From positions 186,001-250,000 of the forward strand of contig JAEYDL010000018.1 of NCBI GenBank assembly GCA_023403845.1: 64,000 nucleotides of DNA, written 5' to 3'. Positions within the stretch are counted from its first letter, which is position 1. The number at the start of each line of letters is the position of its first letter. The position numbers and the translations under genes were made by a program. Under the pieces are notes generated by a model. The model made no database searches. It saw nothing but the letters and a program-made list of their open reading frames with translations, and was not told the origin of the DNA. Positions 8,165-17,194 of this stretch are shown here, one piece after another. Origin of the DNA: Pseudomonadota bacterium. GTDB taxonomy: Bacteria; Desulfobacterota; Desulfovibrionia; Desulfovibrionales; Desulfovibrionaceae.

Positions 8165-8629
8165 TCTCGCCTTGCTCCCGTCCGGGCGGGAGCTTGACCT
8201 CCTTCCGCCCGGATTTTCACCCAATCTACGTCTCTCAACGGGCCGCCTCACGTCGAGGCGGGCCATTGCGAAACGGCGACTCCCAGAACGTGTCGCCATT
8301 TCGAGGACGTTATGCGCCGCATGGTTGCCGGATATGGCAACGGTCCCGAGGAGAGGACCAATGCGGACAAAAACGACGGACAGGTAAAGGCAAACAAGGA
8401 TTCGGGCAGCCCCGAAGGAGATTTCGCCTCCCGTACGGGACTGCCCCGCAGAAAGTCCTTCTTGTCGAAAAATGCGCTTCGTCCGGCTCATGATGGGCGG
8501 TCGTTGACCGCAGGGGAACAGGGCGTCCCGGCGCCCGCAAATCAAGACAGCCCGGTTGCCGCCGGGGCCCGTGCCGTGGCCCTGAGGCAGCCCCCGGAGA
8601 CTGTGCAACCAAATGAAACTGGAGAAATC
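8165..8629. other. 465-bp gap rich in stem-loops; no gene seen
   Basis: No convincing gene is present between the second EthD gene and the MFS gene. Stem-loops are dense: GCTCCCG/CGGGAGC (8174-8180, 8187-8193), CCGCCTC/GAGGCGG (8243-8249, 8255-8261), a 12-bp stem with one mismatch (8269-8280, 8292-8303) and GTTGCC/GGCAAC (8324-8329, 8336-8341). The first, directly after the EthD stop codon, may partly end transcription. An open frame from 8312 runs in phase into the MFS gene, but its extra residues look nothing like a transporter N-terminus. Confidence 0.5.
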
Positions 8630-9856
8630 ATGAAACGCTGGCTGATTCTTCTCTTCGCAGGGGTCATCGTCGCAGGAACGGCCTTCCTGAACATCTGGAG
8701 CATCATGCAGAAACCGCTGCTGGCCCTCTTCCCGGGCAGCACGCCTTCCGAAGTCGTTCTCGTCTACTCGCTCACGCTGGCCGCCATGGGCCTGACCTCT
8801 CCCTTCGCCGGACGGGCGATGGACAAGTTCGGTCCCCGCATCGTGCTTATCTTCGGCTGCATCATGTGGTGCGTCGGCGTCTTCCTGACGTCCTTCGCCA
8901 CCGAACTGTGGCACATCTACGTCACCTACTGCCTGCTCATCGGTGTGGGCGACGGCCTGCTCTACACCAACTGCGTGGTCAACGCCGTGAAGTGGTTCCC
9001 GGACAGAAAGGCTCTGGCCGCCGGGATCATCGCCACCTTCGGCGCCCTCGGACCGATGGTCTGGGTTCCGATCGCGCTGAACCTCATGGACGGGGCTTCG
9101 AGCGTTCTCGACATCTATCAGGGCTTCGCCGTCATCTTCGTGTTCTCCATGCTGCTGCTCGCCTTCTTCGTGGTTCCCCCGGCTCCCGGCTACAAGCCTG
9201 AAGGCTGGGATCCCTCCAAGGCCGCCAGCAAGGGCAAGGGCATCATCCTCTCTCACAAGGGCATTTCCGGCATCGTCAAGGACCCCGTCTTCTACGCCGT
9301 TGTGCTCACCTTCATGTGCGGCACCGGTACCGGCGGCATGATGGTCGGCCACTCCGCCGCCATCGGTATCAACCAGATCGGCATGACGCCCGCCGTGGCC
9401 GCCTCCACCGTGACGGTATTCGCCCTCTGCAACGCCGCCGGCCGCATCGTCTTCGGCTGGTGCTCGGACAACTTCGGCCGCTTCATCACGCAGGGCTGCG
9501 TCTTCCTGATCTACATCATCGGCGCCAATGTGCTGAACATCGCCACCACGACTCCCATGTTCATGATCGGCTGCGGCCTCATCGCCTGCGGCTGGGGCGG
9601 CACCTGGGCTTCCTATCCCGCCATCACCTCCGAATTCTGGGGACCTGAAAACCTGGGCGCCAACTACGGCCTCGTGTTCATCGGCGCTTCCATCGGCGGA
9701 TTCGTCTATCCCAAGATCGCCGGTTACGCCGTTGAAACCACCGGCCACTACACTCTCGCCTACATCTGCGCCATGGCCTTCGCTGCTGCCGGCATCGTGA
9801 TCGTCTACTGGATGAGCACCATGTACAAGAAGCGCGCGGCTCTGCTCAAGAACTAA
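8630..9856 (+). CDS. MFS transporter, oxalate/formate-antiporter-like (OFA) family
   Basis: The 408-residue product is a 12-helix major facilitator with the OFA-type layout: helix 1 is GVIVAGTAFLNIWSIM, an early loop carries GRAMDKFGPR (MFS signature), and a second-half loop carries GWCSDNFGR. The ATG at 8630 follows CTGGAGA and the first helix starts almost at once, which rules out the longer in-frame start at 8312. OFA members exchange small carboxylates; here the likely cargo is the substrate or product of the surrounding pathway. It closes the operon begun at 5073, with a strong terminator 8 bp after the stop codon. Confidence 0.88.
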   Translation: MKRWLILLFAGVIVAGTAFLNIWSIMQKPLLALFPGSTPSEVVLVYSLTLAAMGLTSPFAGRAMDKFGPRIVLIFGCIMWCVGVFLTSFATELWHIYVTYCLLIGVGDGLLYTNCVVNAVKWFPDRKALAAGIIATFGALGPMVWVPIALNLMDGASSVLDIYQGFAVIFVFSMLLLAFFVVPPAPGYKPEGWDPSKAASKGKGIILSHKGISGIVKDPVFYAVVLTFMCGTGTGGMMVGHSAAIGINQIGMTPAVAASTVTVFALCNAAGRIVFGWCSDNFGRFITQGCVFLIYIIGANVLNIATTTPMFMIGCGLIACGWGGTWASYPAITSEFWGPENLGANYGLVFIGASIGGFVYPKIAGYAVETTGHYTLAYICAMAFAAAGIVIVYWMSTMYKKRAALLKN

Positions 9857-9864
9857 CCAGCGAA

Positions 9865-9894
9865 AGGCACGCGGGACCTCCCGCGTGCCTTTTT
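9865..9894 (+). terminator. intrinsic terminator after the MFS gene
   Basis: A perfect 11-bp stem (AGGCACGCGGG 9865-9875 / CCCGCGTGCCT 9880-9890) with a 4-nt ACCT loop is followed by TTTT. Only 28 bp separate it from the next start codon, so that gene must rely on readthrough or on a promoter inside the MFS gene. Confidence 0.9.
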
Positions 9895-9922
9895 CCCCAC
9901 AGCCGGATCAGAGGGAAATACC

Positions 9923-10876
9923 GTGTTGCAGTCAGTCAATGCCTTTCTTCAGCGCTTCATGCCGTACATGGCTCCTCTGTCACTCATTTCCGGCCTTATC
10001 TGGGGCGCGCCTCTCGCGCCCTATTCCTGGGTGATTCCCTGGCTCTTCGCCGTCATGACCTTTTCCGCCGGGCTTTCGCTCGACCCGCAGGAACTCAAGA
10101 AGCTCGTCACCCACCCCTTCTTCCTGCTCGTCAACATCTTCATCCTCCATCTGGTCATTCCCGTCGGCACCTGGCTGCTTTCCTCAGCCATCTATTCCAA
10201 TTCCGAGATCATCACGGGACTTGTCATCATATCCCTGACTCCGATAGGATCAACCAGCATCGTCTGGGTCAGCATTTACAAGGGCAACGTCTCGCTCGCT
10301 CTGGCCGTCATCGTCCTCGACACCCTGCTCGTTCCCTTCTTCCTGCCCTTCATGCTTGAACTGCTCGTGGGCACGGGAATTGAGATGGACAGTCTCAGCA
10401 TCATGACGTCCCTGTTCTGGATGATTCTGTTTCCCTCGCTGCTGGCCATGCTGCTGAACAAAATTTCTCACGGGCGGGCACGGCAGATCCTCTCTCCGCG
10501 CTTGTCCGTACTCTCAAAAATAGGCATTATCACATTGCTCGCCATCAACGGCGGCGTCGCGTCTCCATACTTTCACAATCCTACATGGCAATTGCTCGGA
10601 ATTCTGATCTTCATTTTCTGTCTGTGCTGCTCGGGATACATTATCAACTACTGGGCGGGCAAAGTTCTTTTCAAACGCAAACAGGACATCATGGCCTTCA
10701 TGCTCTGCGGAGGCATTCGCAATGTGGGAGCAGGAGCGGCGATCGCCATTCTCTACTTTCCCCCGCTTACCTGCCTCACCGTCGTGGTGGGCATGATGTT
10801 CCAGCAGATTCTCGGCTATAATGCGGGCCTTATAGCCGACAAACGTCTGCACGAACCTATTCCGGTGTCACATTAA
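9923..10876 (+). CDS. BASS-family (bile acid:sodium symporter-like) transporter
   Basis: The 317-residue, nearly all-hydrophobic protein has the nine- or ten-helix layout of the BASS family, with the typical TFSAGLSLDPQEL segment near residue 46 and a polar GGIRNVGAGAA stretch in the C-terminal half matching the sodium/substrate-binding region. BASS proteins import organic anions with sodium: bile acids in animals, but pyruvate, pantoate, keto acids and others in bacteria. The name therefore does not prove a bile-acid substrate. The start is GTG at 9923 behind AGAGGGA. It leads a transcript that continues into the TRAP genes 24 bp downstream. Confidence 0.82.
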   Translation: MLQSVNAFLQRFMPYMAPLSLISGLIWGAPLAPYSWVIPWLFAVMTFSAGLSLDPQELKKLVTHPFFLLVNIFILHLVIPVGTWLLSSAIYSNSEIITGLVIISLTPIGSTSIVWVSIYKGNVSLALAVIVLDTLLVPFFLPFMLELLVGTGIEMDSLSIMTSLFWMILFPSLLAMLLNKISHGRARQILSPRLSVLSKIGIITLLAINGGVASPYFHNPTWQLLGILIFIFCLCCSGYIINYWAGKVLFKRKQDIMAFMLCGGIRNVGAGAAIAILYFPPLTCLTVVVGMMFQQILGYNAGLIADKRLHEPIPVSH

Positions 10877-10900
10877 CCCTTTACTTAACAGGAGGACATC

Positions 10901-11953
10901 ATGTTAAGGAAAGCGCTCTTCTCACTGGCTGCCGCCGCACTGGTCTGCGGCGCGACACACGCTCCCGTGCAGGCCAAGTCCTACAACACGGTGAGCAACC
11001 TTTCCCAGGTGCAGGTGCAGGGCCAGATGGCACTCGACATCTTCAAGCAGATCGAGACGATGACGCAGGGCCGCGTCAAGCTCGTCTGGCACGATGCCGG
11101 TGACCTGATTCCCGTCAGCATGCACATCAACGCGGTTTCCTCGGGTTCCGTCCCCACCGCCTTCACGGCGTTCGCCTATTTCGGCGGCACACTGCCCATC
11201 GCCAACATCTATTCAGGCTACCCCTTCAGTCCGGGCGTGGATGAATGGATTCAGTGGCTCTATCAGGGCGACGGCCTGAAGATCCTTCAGGAAACGCTTG
11301 ATCCTCTCAACATCGTAGCCATTCCGATCATGGCCACTCCGCGCGAGGCCGGCGGCTTCTTCAAACGAGAAATCAAGACCCCTGAAGACTTCAAGGGTCT
11401 GCGCTTCCGCATCGGCGGCTGGGGCAGCGAAGTCGTCTCCAGACTCGGCGCGGCCATCAGTCAGGTTCCGGCCACGGAACTGTATCTGGCCATGGATCGC
11501 GGTCGTATCGACGCCATGGAATTCTCCAGCCCCGCGCTTGATGAATCCTGGGGATTCGACAAGCTGGCTCCTCACTACTACTTCCCCGGCTGGCATCAGC
11601 CTGTGGGCTGGCAGTGGCTGCTCTTCAACAAAAAGGCATGGGACAAGCTGAGCAAGGAAGATCAGAACGCCATCATGCAGGTGTGCTACAACAATCTGAT
11701 GGCCAACTACTACAAGCTGCTCGCTCTGGACAAGGAAGCCGTGGAGCGCATCGACGCCAACCCCGCCGTCAAGATCGAACGCTTCCCCGACCCCGTGCTC
11801 GCCGCCCTGCATGATGCCTGGAAGCAGGTGCTGGCCGACGGCATGGCCAAGCATCCCGAAGTGAAGAAGGCCTACGAGTCGTTCGAAAACTTCCAGAAGA
11901 CGCAGCAGCATCTGTCCACGCTTCAGGACATGTCCCTTATCGAGGGCAAATAA
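10901..11953 (+). CDS. dctP: TRAP transporter periplasmic substrate-binding protein (DctP)
   Basis: The 350-residue protein starts with a Sec signal peptide (LFSLAAAALVCGATHAPVQA, cut near residue 26) and is a DctP-type solute receptor. Family hallmarks include the KTPEDFKGLRFRI segment near 160 and the TELYLAMDRGRIDAME segment near 195, where a conserved Arg usually grips a substrate carboxylate. An AGGAGGA site precedes the ATG. It delivers ligand to the DctQM pair encoded next. The ligand is most likely an organic acid tied to the pathway in this cluster. Confidence 0.92.
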   Translation: MLRKALFSLAAAALVCGATHAPVQAKSYNTVSNLSQVQVQGQMALDIFKQIETMTQGRVKLVWHDAGDLIPVSMHINAVSSGSVPTAFTAFAYFGGTLPIANIYSGYPFSPGVDEWIQWLYQGDGLKILQETLDPLNIVAIPIMATPREAGGFFKREIKTPEDFKGLRFRIGGWGSEVVSRLGAAISQVPATELYLAMDRGRIDAMEFSSPALDESWGFDKLAPHYYFPGWHQPVGWQWLLFNKKAWDKLSKEDQNAIMQVCYNNLMANYYKLLALDKEAVERIDANPAVKIERFPDPVLAALHDAWKQVLADGMAKHPEVKKAYESFENFQKTQQHLSTLQDMSLIEGK

Positions 11954-11955
11954 AT

Positions 11956-12567
11956 ATGAGCAGCGCACTGACAAGAGCGGTCCGCTTCTGTGACAGAGTG
12001 GTAGCCTTGTGCGCGTGGCCGGGGAAAGTCACTGCGTGGCTTTCCCTGGCCATCATCGGGTTATCGATACTCTCGATCATCGCGGGCATGTTTCGCTGGC
12101 ACGAATTCCTGAGCTGGGACACGGCCATCTTCCTGTTCGGAACTGAACTGAACTCAACCTCCCTGATCGAACTGCAATGGCACCTGTTTGCCGTCATGAT
12201 GCTGTTCGCCGGGGCCTACACGTATTCGCTGGACGGTCATGTCCGGGTGGACATCCTCTACTCGCGCATGCCTGTCAAGGCCAAGGTTGCGGTCAACTGG
12301 ATCGGCGACCTCTTCTTCCTTCTGCCCTTTGCCCTGTACATCGCCTGGTACAGCTACGATCTCGTCATGTTCGCCTATCTCACCAATGAGGCATCCAGCG
12401 AAATGGGACTGACTCATCGCTGGGTCGTCAAGGCGGTGCTGCCCATCGCCATGCTTCTGCTTGCCGTGCAGGCGGCATCCCGGGGCGTCGGGGGGATTCT
12501 GCGCTTCATCGGTCTGTGCACGGGCATGTCCCTTGAACAGTTCTCGGACCAGAAGGAGGCCGCATGA
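11956..12567 (+). CDS. dctQ: TRAP transporter small membrane subunit (DctQ)
   Basis: This 203-residue protein has four predicted membrane helices, as expected for DctQ. The ETAF-like segment between helices reads HEFLSWDTAIFLFGTE, and the LQWHLFAVMMLFAGAYT helix is typical of the family. It begins 2 bp after the dctP stop codon and overlaps dctM by 4 bp, so the three are translationally linked. Its job is to couple the receptor to the large subunit in the inner membrane. Confidence 0.92.
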   Translation: MSSALTRAVRFCDRVVALCAWPGKVTAWLSLAIIGLSILSIIAGMFRWHEFLSWDTAIFLFGTELNSTSLIELQWHLFAVMMLFAGAYTYSLDGHVRVDILYSRMPVKAKVAVNWIGDLFFLLPFALYIAWYSYDLVMFAYLTNEASSEMGLTHRWVVKAVLPIAMLLLAVQAASRGVGGILRFIGLCTGMSLEQFSDQKEAA

Positions 12568-13886
12568 GCGAAGAACTTCTTCCTCTGCTTATGGGCGGGA
12601 GTCTCCTCGTCCTGATTTTCTCGGGATACCCCATCGCCTTCGTGCTCGGAGGCATAGCGATCCTCTTTCTCGACCTGAGCGGCACCGAGCCCGTGTTTCT
12701 CCAGAACGTGGCATCGCGCATGCTCGGCACCTCTCAGGACTGGCTGCTTCTGTCCGTGCCGGTGTTCATTTTCATGGGCATCATGATGGACAAGTCGTGC
12801 ATCGCCAGCAAGCTGCTGACGTCTCTGGACCGTGTGTTCGGAGGCATGCAGGGAGGGCTGGCGCTCGCGGTGGTCATCTTCGGCACGATCATGGCCGCGA
12901 GCACGGGCATCATCGGCGCGTCCGTGGTCATGCTCGGCCTCATCGCCCTGCCGGTCATGGAAAAGCAGCGGTACGACCCGAGGCTTTCCGGAGGCGTGGT
13001 CGCCGCGTCGGGCACACTGGGGATTCTCATTCCGCCAAGCATCATGCTGGTCATGTTCTCCTCCCTGCTTCAGATCCCCGTGGGCGATCTGTTCCGGGGC
13101 GTCCTCCTGCCCAGCTTCTTCCTGGTGGGGCTGTACATCGTGTTCATCATCATCATGGGACACCTGTTTCCCCGGATGATGCCCAAACGCGACATAGAGA
13201 TGGCGCGCTGCATCAGCGCCAAGGAATGGTGCGAGCTGCTCAAGAACATGCTGCCGCCGCTCGGTCTTATTCTGGCCGTGCTCGGCTCCATCTTCGCGGG
13301 CGTGGCCACGCCTACCGAGGGTGCGTCCCTCGGCGCGCTGGGCGCCGTGCTTCTCACCATCATCAACGGCAGGATGTCCAAGCAGATACTGAAGGAAACC
13401 GTGCTCGAAACCAGCAAGATGACCGGCATGTGCCTGTTCATCGCCCTGTTCGCGCCCGCGTTCAGCACCGTATTCCGCGAAATCGGCGGCACGGATCTGA
13501 TCAAGGACGCTCTGCTGACGTCGAGCCTCGGCCCCTACAGCATTCTGTTCATTCTGCTCGGAGCGATGTTCATTCTCGGCTTCTTCATGGAATGGCTGGA
13601 AATTTCCTACATCCTTCTGCCCATGTTCGCCGGAATCATCACCCAGCTCGATTTCGGGCTTGGTCTCTCCAGCTCCCAGAAACTGACCTGGTTCGCCATC
13701 ATGGCGGCGGTGAACCTTCAGACTTCGTTCCTTACGCCGCCATTCGGCATGTCACTGTTCTACGTGAAGGGCGTCGCACCCAAAAGCATCACCATGGAGC
13801 ATCTGTACGCGGGCATCGTGCCCTTCGTCATGCTGCAGCTCATGGCTCTGGGGTTCGTCATGCTCTTCCCGCATTTCGTCATCTAA
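12564..13886 (+). CDS. dctM: TRAP transporter large membrane subunit (DctM)
   Basis: The 440-residue subunit forms the sodium-driven translocation channel with about 12 helices. Family segments are visible: MDKSCIASKLL after the second helix, a VVAASGTLGILIPPSIMLV stretch (near 150) typical of DctM, and LTPPFGMSLFYVKG near the C-terminus. It overlaps dctQ by 4 bp (ATGA). The next gene, a short ene-reductase, follows after only 19 bp, tying uptake to reduction. Confidence 0.93.
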   Translation: MSEELLPLLMGGSLLVLIFSGYPIAFVLGGIAILFLDLSGTEPVFLQNVASRMLGTSQDWLLLSVPVFIFMGIMMDKSCIASKLLTSLDRVFGGMQGGLALAVVIFGTIMAASTGIIGASVVMLGLIALPVMEKQRYDPRLSGGVVAASGTLGILIPPSIMLVMFSSLLQIPVGDLFRGVLLPSFFLVGLYIVFIIIMGHLFPRMMPKRDIEMARCISAKEWCELLKNMLPPLGLILAVLGSIFAGVATPTEGASLGALGAVLLTIINGRMSKQILKETVLETSKMTGMCLFIALFAPAFSTVFREIGGTDLIKDALLTSSLGPYSILFILLGAMFILGFFMEWLEISYILLPMFAGIITQLDFGLGLSSSQKLTWFAIMAAVNLQTSFLTPPFGMSLFYVKGVAPKSITMEHLYAGIVPFVMLQLMALGFVMLFPHFVI

Positions 13887-13905
13887 CCTTCAAGGAAAAC
13901 GGCCT

Positions 13906-14964
13906 ATGCATACCATCCCTCACAGTCTCTGGAGTCCTGGATTCATAGGTTCCGTGTGCCTCAAGAACCGTATCATCCGCTCCGCCGTCAATGACGCTCA
14001 GGCCGATCCCCACGGCGGGTGCACCCCCACCCAGATGTCCCTGTGCCGCGATCTCGCGGCCGGGGGCGTGGGGGCCATTATCTCCGGGCACATCTATGTG
14101 CATCGCTCGGGCATGGCCGGAAATCGCCAGCTTGGACTGGACCGGGACAGCCTGATTCCCGGTCTGGCCAAAATGGTGCAGGTTGTTCATGAGGCGAACG
14201 GAATCATTTTCGCCCAGCTTTCCCATGCCGGAAGCCAGTCGGACATCTATCTGACCGGCCAGCCTCCGGCCGGCCCCAGCGCGCGCATTTCCCCCGAAGG
14301 TCCCATGAGCTGCGCCATGAGTCTCGACGACGTCACCACGGTCATCGAAGCCTTCGCTCAGGCCGCCGTGCGCGCCAAGACGGCCGGTTTCGACGGCATT
14401 CAGATTCATGCAGCTCACGGTTATTGCCTCAGCGAATTTCTTTCCCCCGCCTTCAACAAGCGGCTGGACGCCTATGGCGGCAGCGTGGAAAACCGGGCCC
14501 GTCTGCTCCTTGAGGTATGCCGGGCCGTGCGGGCCGCCGTCGGACCCAACTACCCCGTCATCGTCAAGCTGAACAGCGAGGACTTCCGCGAAAACGGCAT
14601 GACCCGTGCCATGATGCGGCAGAGCGTCAAGCTCCTCGTACGGGAAAACCTCATTGACGCCGTAGAGATCAGCGGCCTCTGGGGCAAGTCCCGCGCCCAC
14701 ATGACCACCGTGGACGCCTCCAATCCGGGAACGGAGGCCTATGCCTACATAGCGGCCGTAGAATTCAAAAAAGAACTCGATATTCCTCTTATTCTCGTCG
14801 GAGGCATCCGGTCGCTCAACGCGGCGCATTCCCTCATTGAACGCAGAGAAGTGGATTTCGTTGCGATGGCCCGCCCGCTCATTCGTGATCCCGGACTTAT
14901 CGCCCGCTGGTGGCAGCAGGATGTCGCCCGCATGGGCGTTACCCCCTGTCCGGGAATGGAGTGA
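13906..14964 (+). CDS. single-domain NADH:flavin oxidoreductase (OYE barrel only)
   Basis: The 352-residue protein is an FMN TIM barrel of the old yellow enzyme family with HAAHGYCLSEFLSP carrying the candidate catalytic Tyr and a C-terminal FVAMARPLIRDP flavin-phosphate region. It stops just after the barrel: there is no four-Cys cluster and no FAD/NAD module, unlike the two large ene-reductases on the left. It therefore needs either direct NAD(P)H binding or another electron source. AAGGAAA precedes the ATG. Only two bases separate it from the regulator, so the two are probably co-translated. It could be a third reductive step or a ligand-processing enzyme; the substrate is unknown. Confidence 0.87.
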   Translation: MHTIPHSLWSPGFIGSVCLKNRIIRSAVNDAQADPHGGCTPTQMSLCRDLAAGGVGAIISGHIYVHRSGMAGNRQLGLDRDSLIPGLAKMVQVVHEANGIIFAQLSHAGSQSDIYLTGQPPAGPSARISPEGPMSCAMSLDDVTTVIEAFAQAAVRAKTAGFDGIQIHAAHGYCLSEFLSPAFNKRLDAYGGSVENRARLLLEVCRAVRAAVGPNYPVIVKLNSEDFRENGMTRAMMRQSVKLLVRENLIDAVEISGLWGKSRAHMTTVDASNPGTEAYAYIAAVEFKKELDIPLILVGGIRSLNAAHSLIERREVDFVAMARPLIRDPGLIARWWQQDVARMGVTPCPGME

Positions 14965-14966
14965 TC

Positions 14967-16955
14967 ATGCTTCTGCATTACGACCATGCCCTTCAATGCT
15001 CCTGCCGGGAGGCCTTTCAGCAGGGACTGCCTTTTCTTGAAGACCATGTCAGGCCGGAAATCTTCGTCTCCTGGAAACGTTCCCGCCAGCTGGGCGTCAT
15101 TGCCGACATGCTGCCTGTAGCCCTGCCCTTTTCCGCGCAGGACATCACGCGCCCCTTTACCGACGGAACCCGCCGCAAGCTCTTTCTCGGACAGGAGTTC
15201 GACGAGTTTCTCATGTATCTCGATTCCATTGGGGCCGTCTACTTTCTCATGCAGGAAGACCTCACCGTCTTTTTCTCCGGCGGAGACATCGCCCTGCAGA
15301 AGAAGCTGCTTGAACTGAATATCGGAACCCGTTCCAATTTTTCCGAGCAGTATGTGGGAACGACTGCCATCTCTCTGGCCAAGATCACGCACAGCAAGGA
15401 AAACTGGTGCATCGGCGCGGAACATTATCTCGACTGCTTCCAGGACTACGCCACATACGCCTACTGGGCGCATGAGGATTTTACGCAGTATGCGTTCGGC
15501 ATCATCGTGCCGAAGGAGCTGTTCACGGATTCTTTTCTGGCGATGATCCGCTACTTCCACAAGTCGCGCTGCCTGTCCGCGATACTGTCCAGAACCTCGG
15601 CCGAACTGGCCCGCCAGACCGAACTGTTCAACCAGCTCAAGGATATTCAGGAAGAAGCGCTGCTCCTTGTCGACTTCTCACAGAAGATCATCGGCGCCAA
15701 CAGACAGTTCGAGGAATGGTTCGAGCTCTCGCAGGAGGACGTGCTGCACCATGATCTGACGGAAATTCTCCCCGAACTGGAAAACATGATGATCTGCCTG
15801 CGCACGGGCAAGAGCATCTCCCTGAGCGAGACCCATTTCGAAGGTCTTCCCCAGAAGCGGAAGGTCATGTACGTAAGCTGCCGCCCGTGGAAGCGCAACG
15901 GCATCGTCAACGGCATGGTCCTGTCCTTCTCCAGCGGCAAGCGCATCGCCGGCGATGCGACCCGGCAACCGGTGATCCCCAAGGACAGCTATACCTTCGA
16001 CGACCTGATCGGCAACTCGCCGGTATTCCGGGAAGTCAAAAAGATGGCGCGCGGCGTGGCCAGCAGCAACAGTTCAATCATTCTGACCGGCGAGAGCGGC
16101 ACGGGCAAGGAACTGTTTGCCAGAGCCATCCACAACGAGAGCGTCCGCCAGCACAAGCCCTTCGTGGCCGTCAACTGCAGCGCCATTCCCAAAGAATTGA
16201 TAGGCAGCGAGCTGTTCGGCTACGGAGACGGCGCGTTTACCGGAGCCCGCAAGGGCGGCGCAATGGGAAAGTTTGAATACGCGCATGGCGGGACGCTGTT
16301 CCTCGACGAAGTGGCCGAACTTCCGCTGGACGTGCAGGCCATTCTGCTGCGCGTGCTGGAAGAGCGGGCCGTGGTGCGCATCGGGACCAACACGGTCATT
16401 CCCGTAGACGTGCGCATCATTGCCGCAACCAACAAGAATCTGCTCCAAATGGTCAAGGAAAGCACGTTCAGGCTGGACCTCTACTACCGCCTGAACGTCA
16501 TCACGCTGGAGCTGCCTCCCCTGCGCGTACGCACGGGCGACATTCCGCTGCTGGTGGAATCCTTCCTCGAATCTCTGAGTCATACGCTGGACAAGGACGT
16601 GCGTGCCGTTTCCCCCGAAGCCATGGACTGTCTCATGCAGCATGAATGGCCCGGTAACATCCGCCAGCTGCGCAACGTGGTGGAACGCGGCGTCAACATG
16701 GCCACGACCGGCGTCCTCCAGCTTGAAGATCTGCCGCTTGAAATCACGGCCTCGCAGTACATCCCCAGGCAGGTCGAGCCGGAAAAAATCGAAGCGACGC
16801 CTCCCGCTCCGGAAGCCACCAGCTACGAAGACTGGGAACGCAACAAAATCTGGGAACTCATGCAGAAATACCGGGCCAACAAGTCACGCATCGCGGAAGA
16901 AATGGGCATGTCCCGCGGAACGCTGTACAAAAAAATCCGGAGGTACGGCCTGTAA
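14967..16955 (+). CDS. sigma-54 enhancer-binding regulator (GAF-like, PAS, AAA+, Fis-HTH)
   Basis: The 662-residue activator has an N-terminal sensor of about 200 residues with the SWKRSRQLG motif common in AcoR-type GAF regulators, and a PAS-like domain near 225-325. The AAA+ domain has Walker A GESGTGKE (375-382), the sigma-54-contacting loop GAFTGA (422-427) and Walker B TLFLDE (443-448). A Fis-type helix-turn-helix lies at about 635-661. With no receiver domain, it should respond to a small ligand. I start it at 14967, behind GGAG; a frame opening at 14910 lies inside the upstream gene. It is the obvious candidate activator for the sigma-54 promoters at 4359-4374, 4905-4920 and 20654-20669. 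It stays in the cytoplasm and binds DNA as an oligomer. Confidence 0.93.
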   Translation: MLLHYDHALQCSCREAFQQGLPFLEDHVRPEIFVSWKRSRQLGVIADMLPVALPFSAQDITRPFTDGTRRKLFLGQEFDEFLMYLDSIGAVYFLMQEDLTVFFSGGDIALQKKLLELNIGTRSNFSEQYVGTTAISLAKITHSKENWCIGAEHYLDCFQDYATYAYWAHEDFTQYAFGIIVPKELFTDSFLAMIRYFHKSRCLSAILSRTSAELARQTELFNQLKDIQEEALLLVDFSQKIIGANRQFEEWFELSQEDVLHHDLTEILPELENMMICLRTGKSISLSETHFEGLPQKRKVMYVSCRPWKRNGIVNGMVLSFSSGKRIAGDATRQPVIPKDSYTFDDLIGNSPVFREVKKMARGVASSNSSIILTGESGTGKELFARAIHNESVRQHKPFVAVNCSAIPKELIGSELFGYGDGAFTGARKGGAMGKFEYAHGGTLFLDEVAELPLDVQAILLRVLEERAVVRIGTNTVIPVDVRIIAATNKNLLQMVKESTFRLDLYYRLNVITLELPPLRVRTGDIPLLVESFLESLSHTLDKDVRAVSPEAMDCLMQHEWPGNIRQLRNVVERGVNMATTGVLQLEDLPLEITASQYIPRQVEPEKIEATPPAPEATSYEDWERNKIWELMQKYRANKSRIAEEMGMSRGTLYKKIRRYGL

Positions 16956-16956
16956 G

Positions 16957-16971
16957 GCAGGCTCCGCCTGC
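16957..16971. other. small hairpin at the end of the regulator gene
   Basis: GCAGGC (16957-16962) and GCCTGC (16966-16971) form a perfect 6-bp stem with a 3-nt loop directly after the regulator stop codon. There is no T-run, so termination here is uncertain. The following 220 bp hold nothing I recognise. Confidence 0.4.
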
Positions 16972-17194
16972 GTGGAGTCCGCGGCATTCCTGAACCTCAC
17001 GCAACGGCCCCGAGAAGTCGAATGCTTCCCGAGGCCCCCCAGATGCTTCCCTCCCCAAACGCCGTGTCACGACGGCCATGCCCGCCTCTTTTCCGGAAAA
17101 CCTCCATAGTGGGAGAAAAAGAGGTAATGGACAGACCTTGAACGCACCGCGGGTTCCTCTCAGGAGTTGGGACATCCCCAAATAAATCCCTCGG

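Noticed and set aside
8312..8629. In-frame N-terminal extension of the MFS transporter
   Set aside because: The extra residues are hydrophilic and low in conservation signals, whereas the ATG at 8630 has a ribosome site and begins directly with helix 1.
7364..9748. Long minus-strand open frame across EthD and MFS genes
   Set aside because: It is repetitive and His/Gly/Glu-rich with no domain, and is antisense to two clear genes.
1..16955. Direct assignment of the cluster as a bile-acid 7-alpha-dehydroxylation operon
   Set aside because: OYE, SDR and BASS proteins are suggestive, but the CoA ligase, 7-alpha-dehydratase (BaiE) and CoA transferase are absent, and BASS transporters take many substrates.
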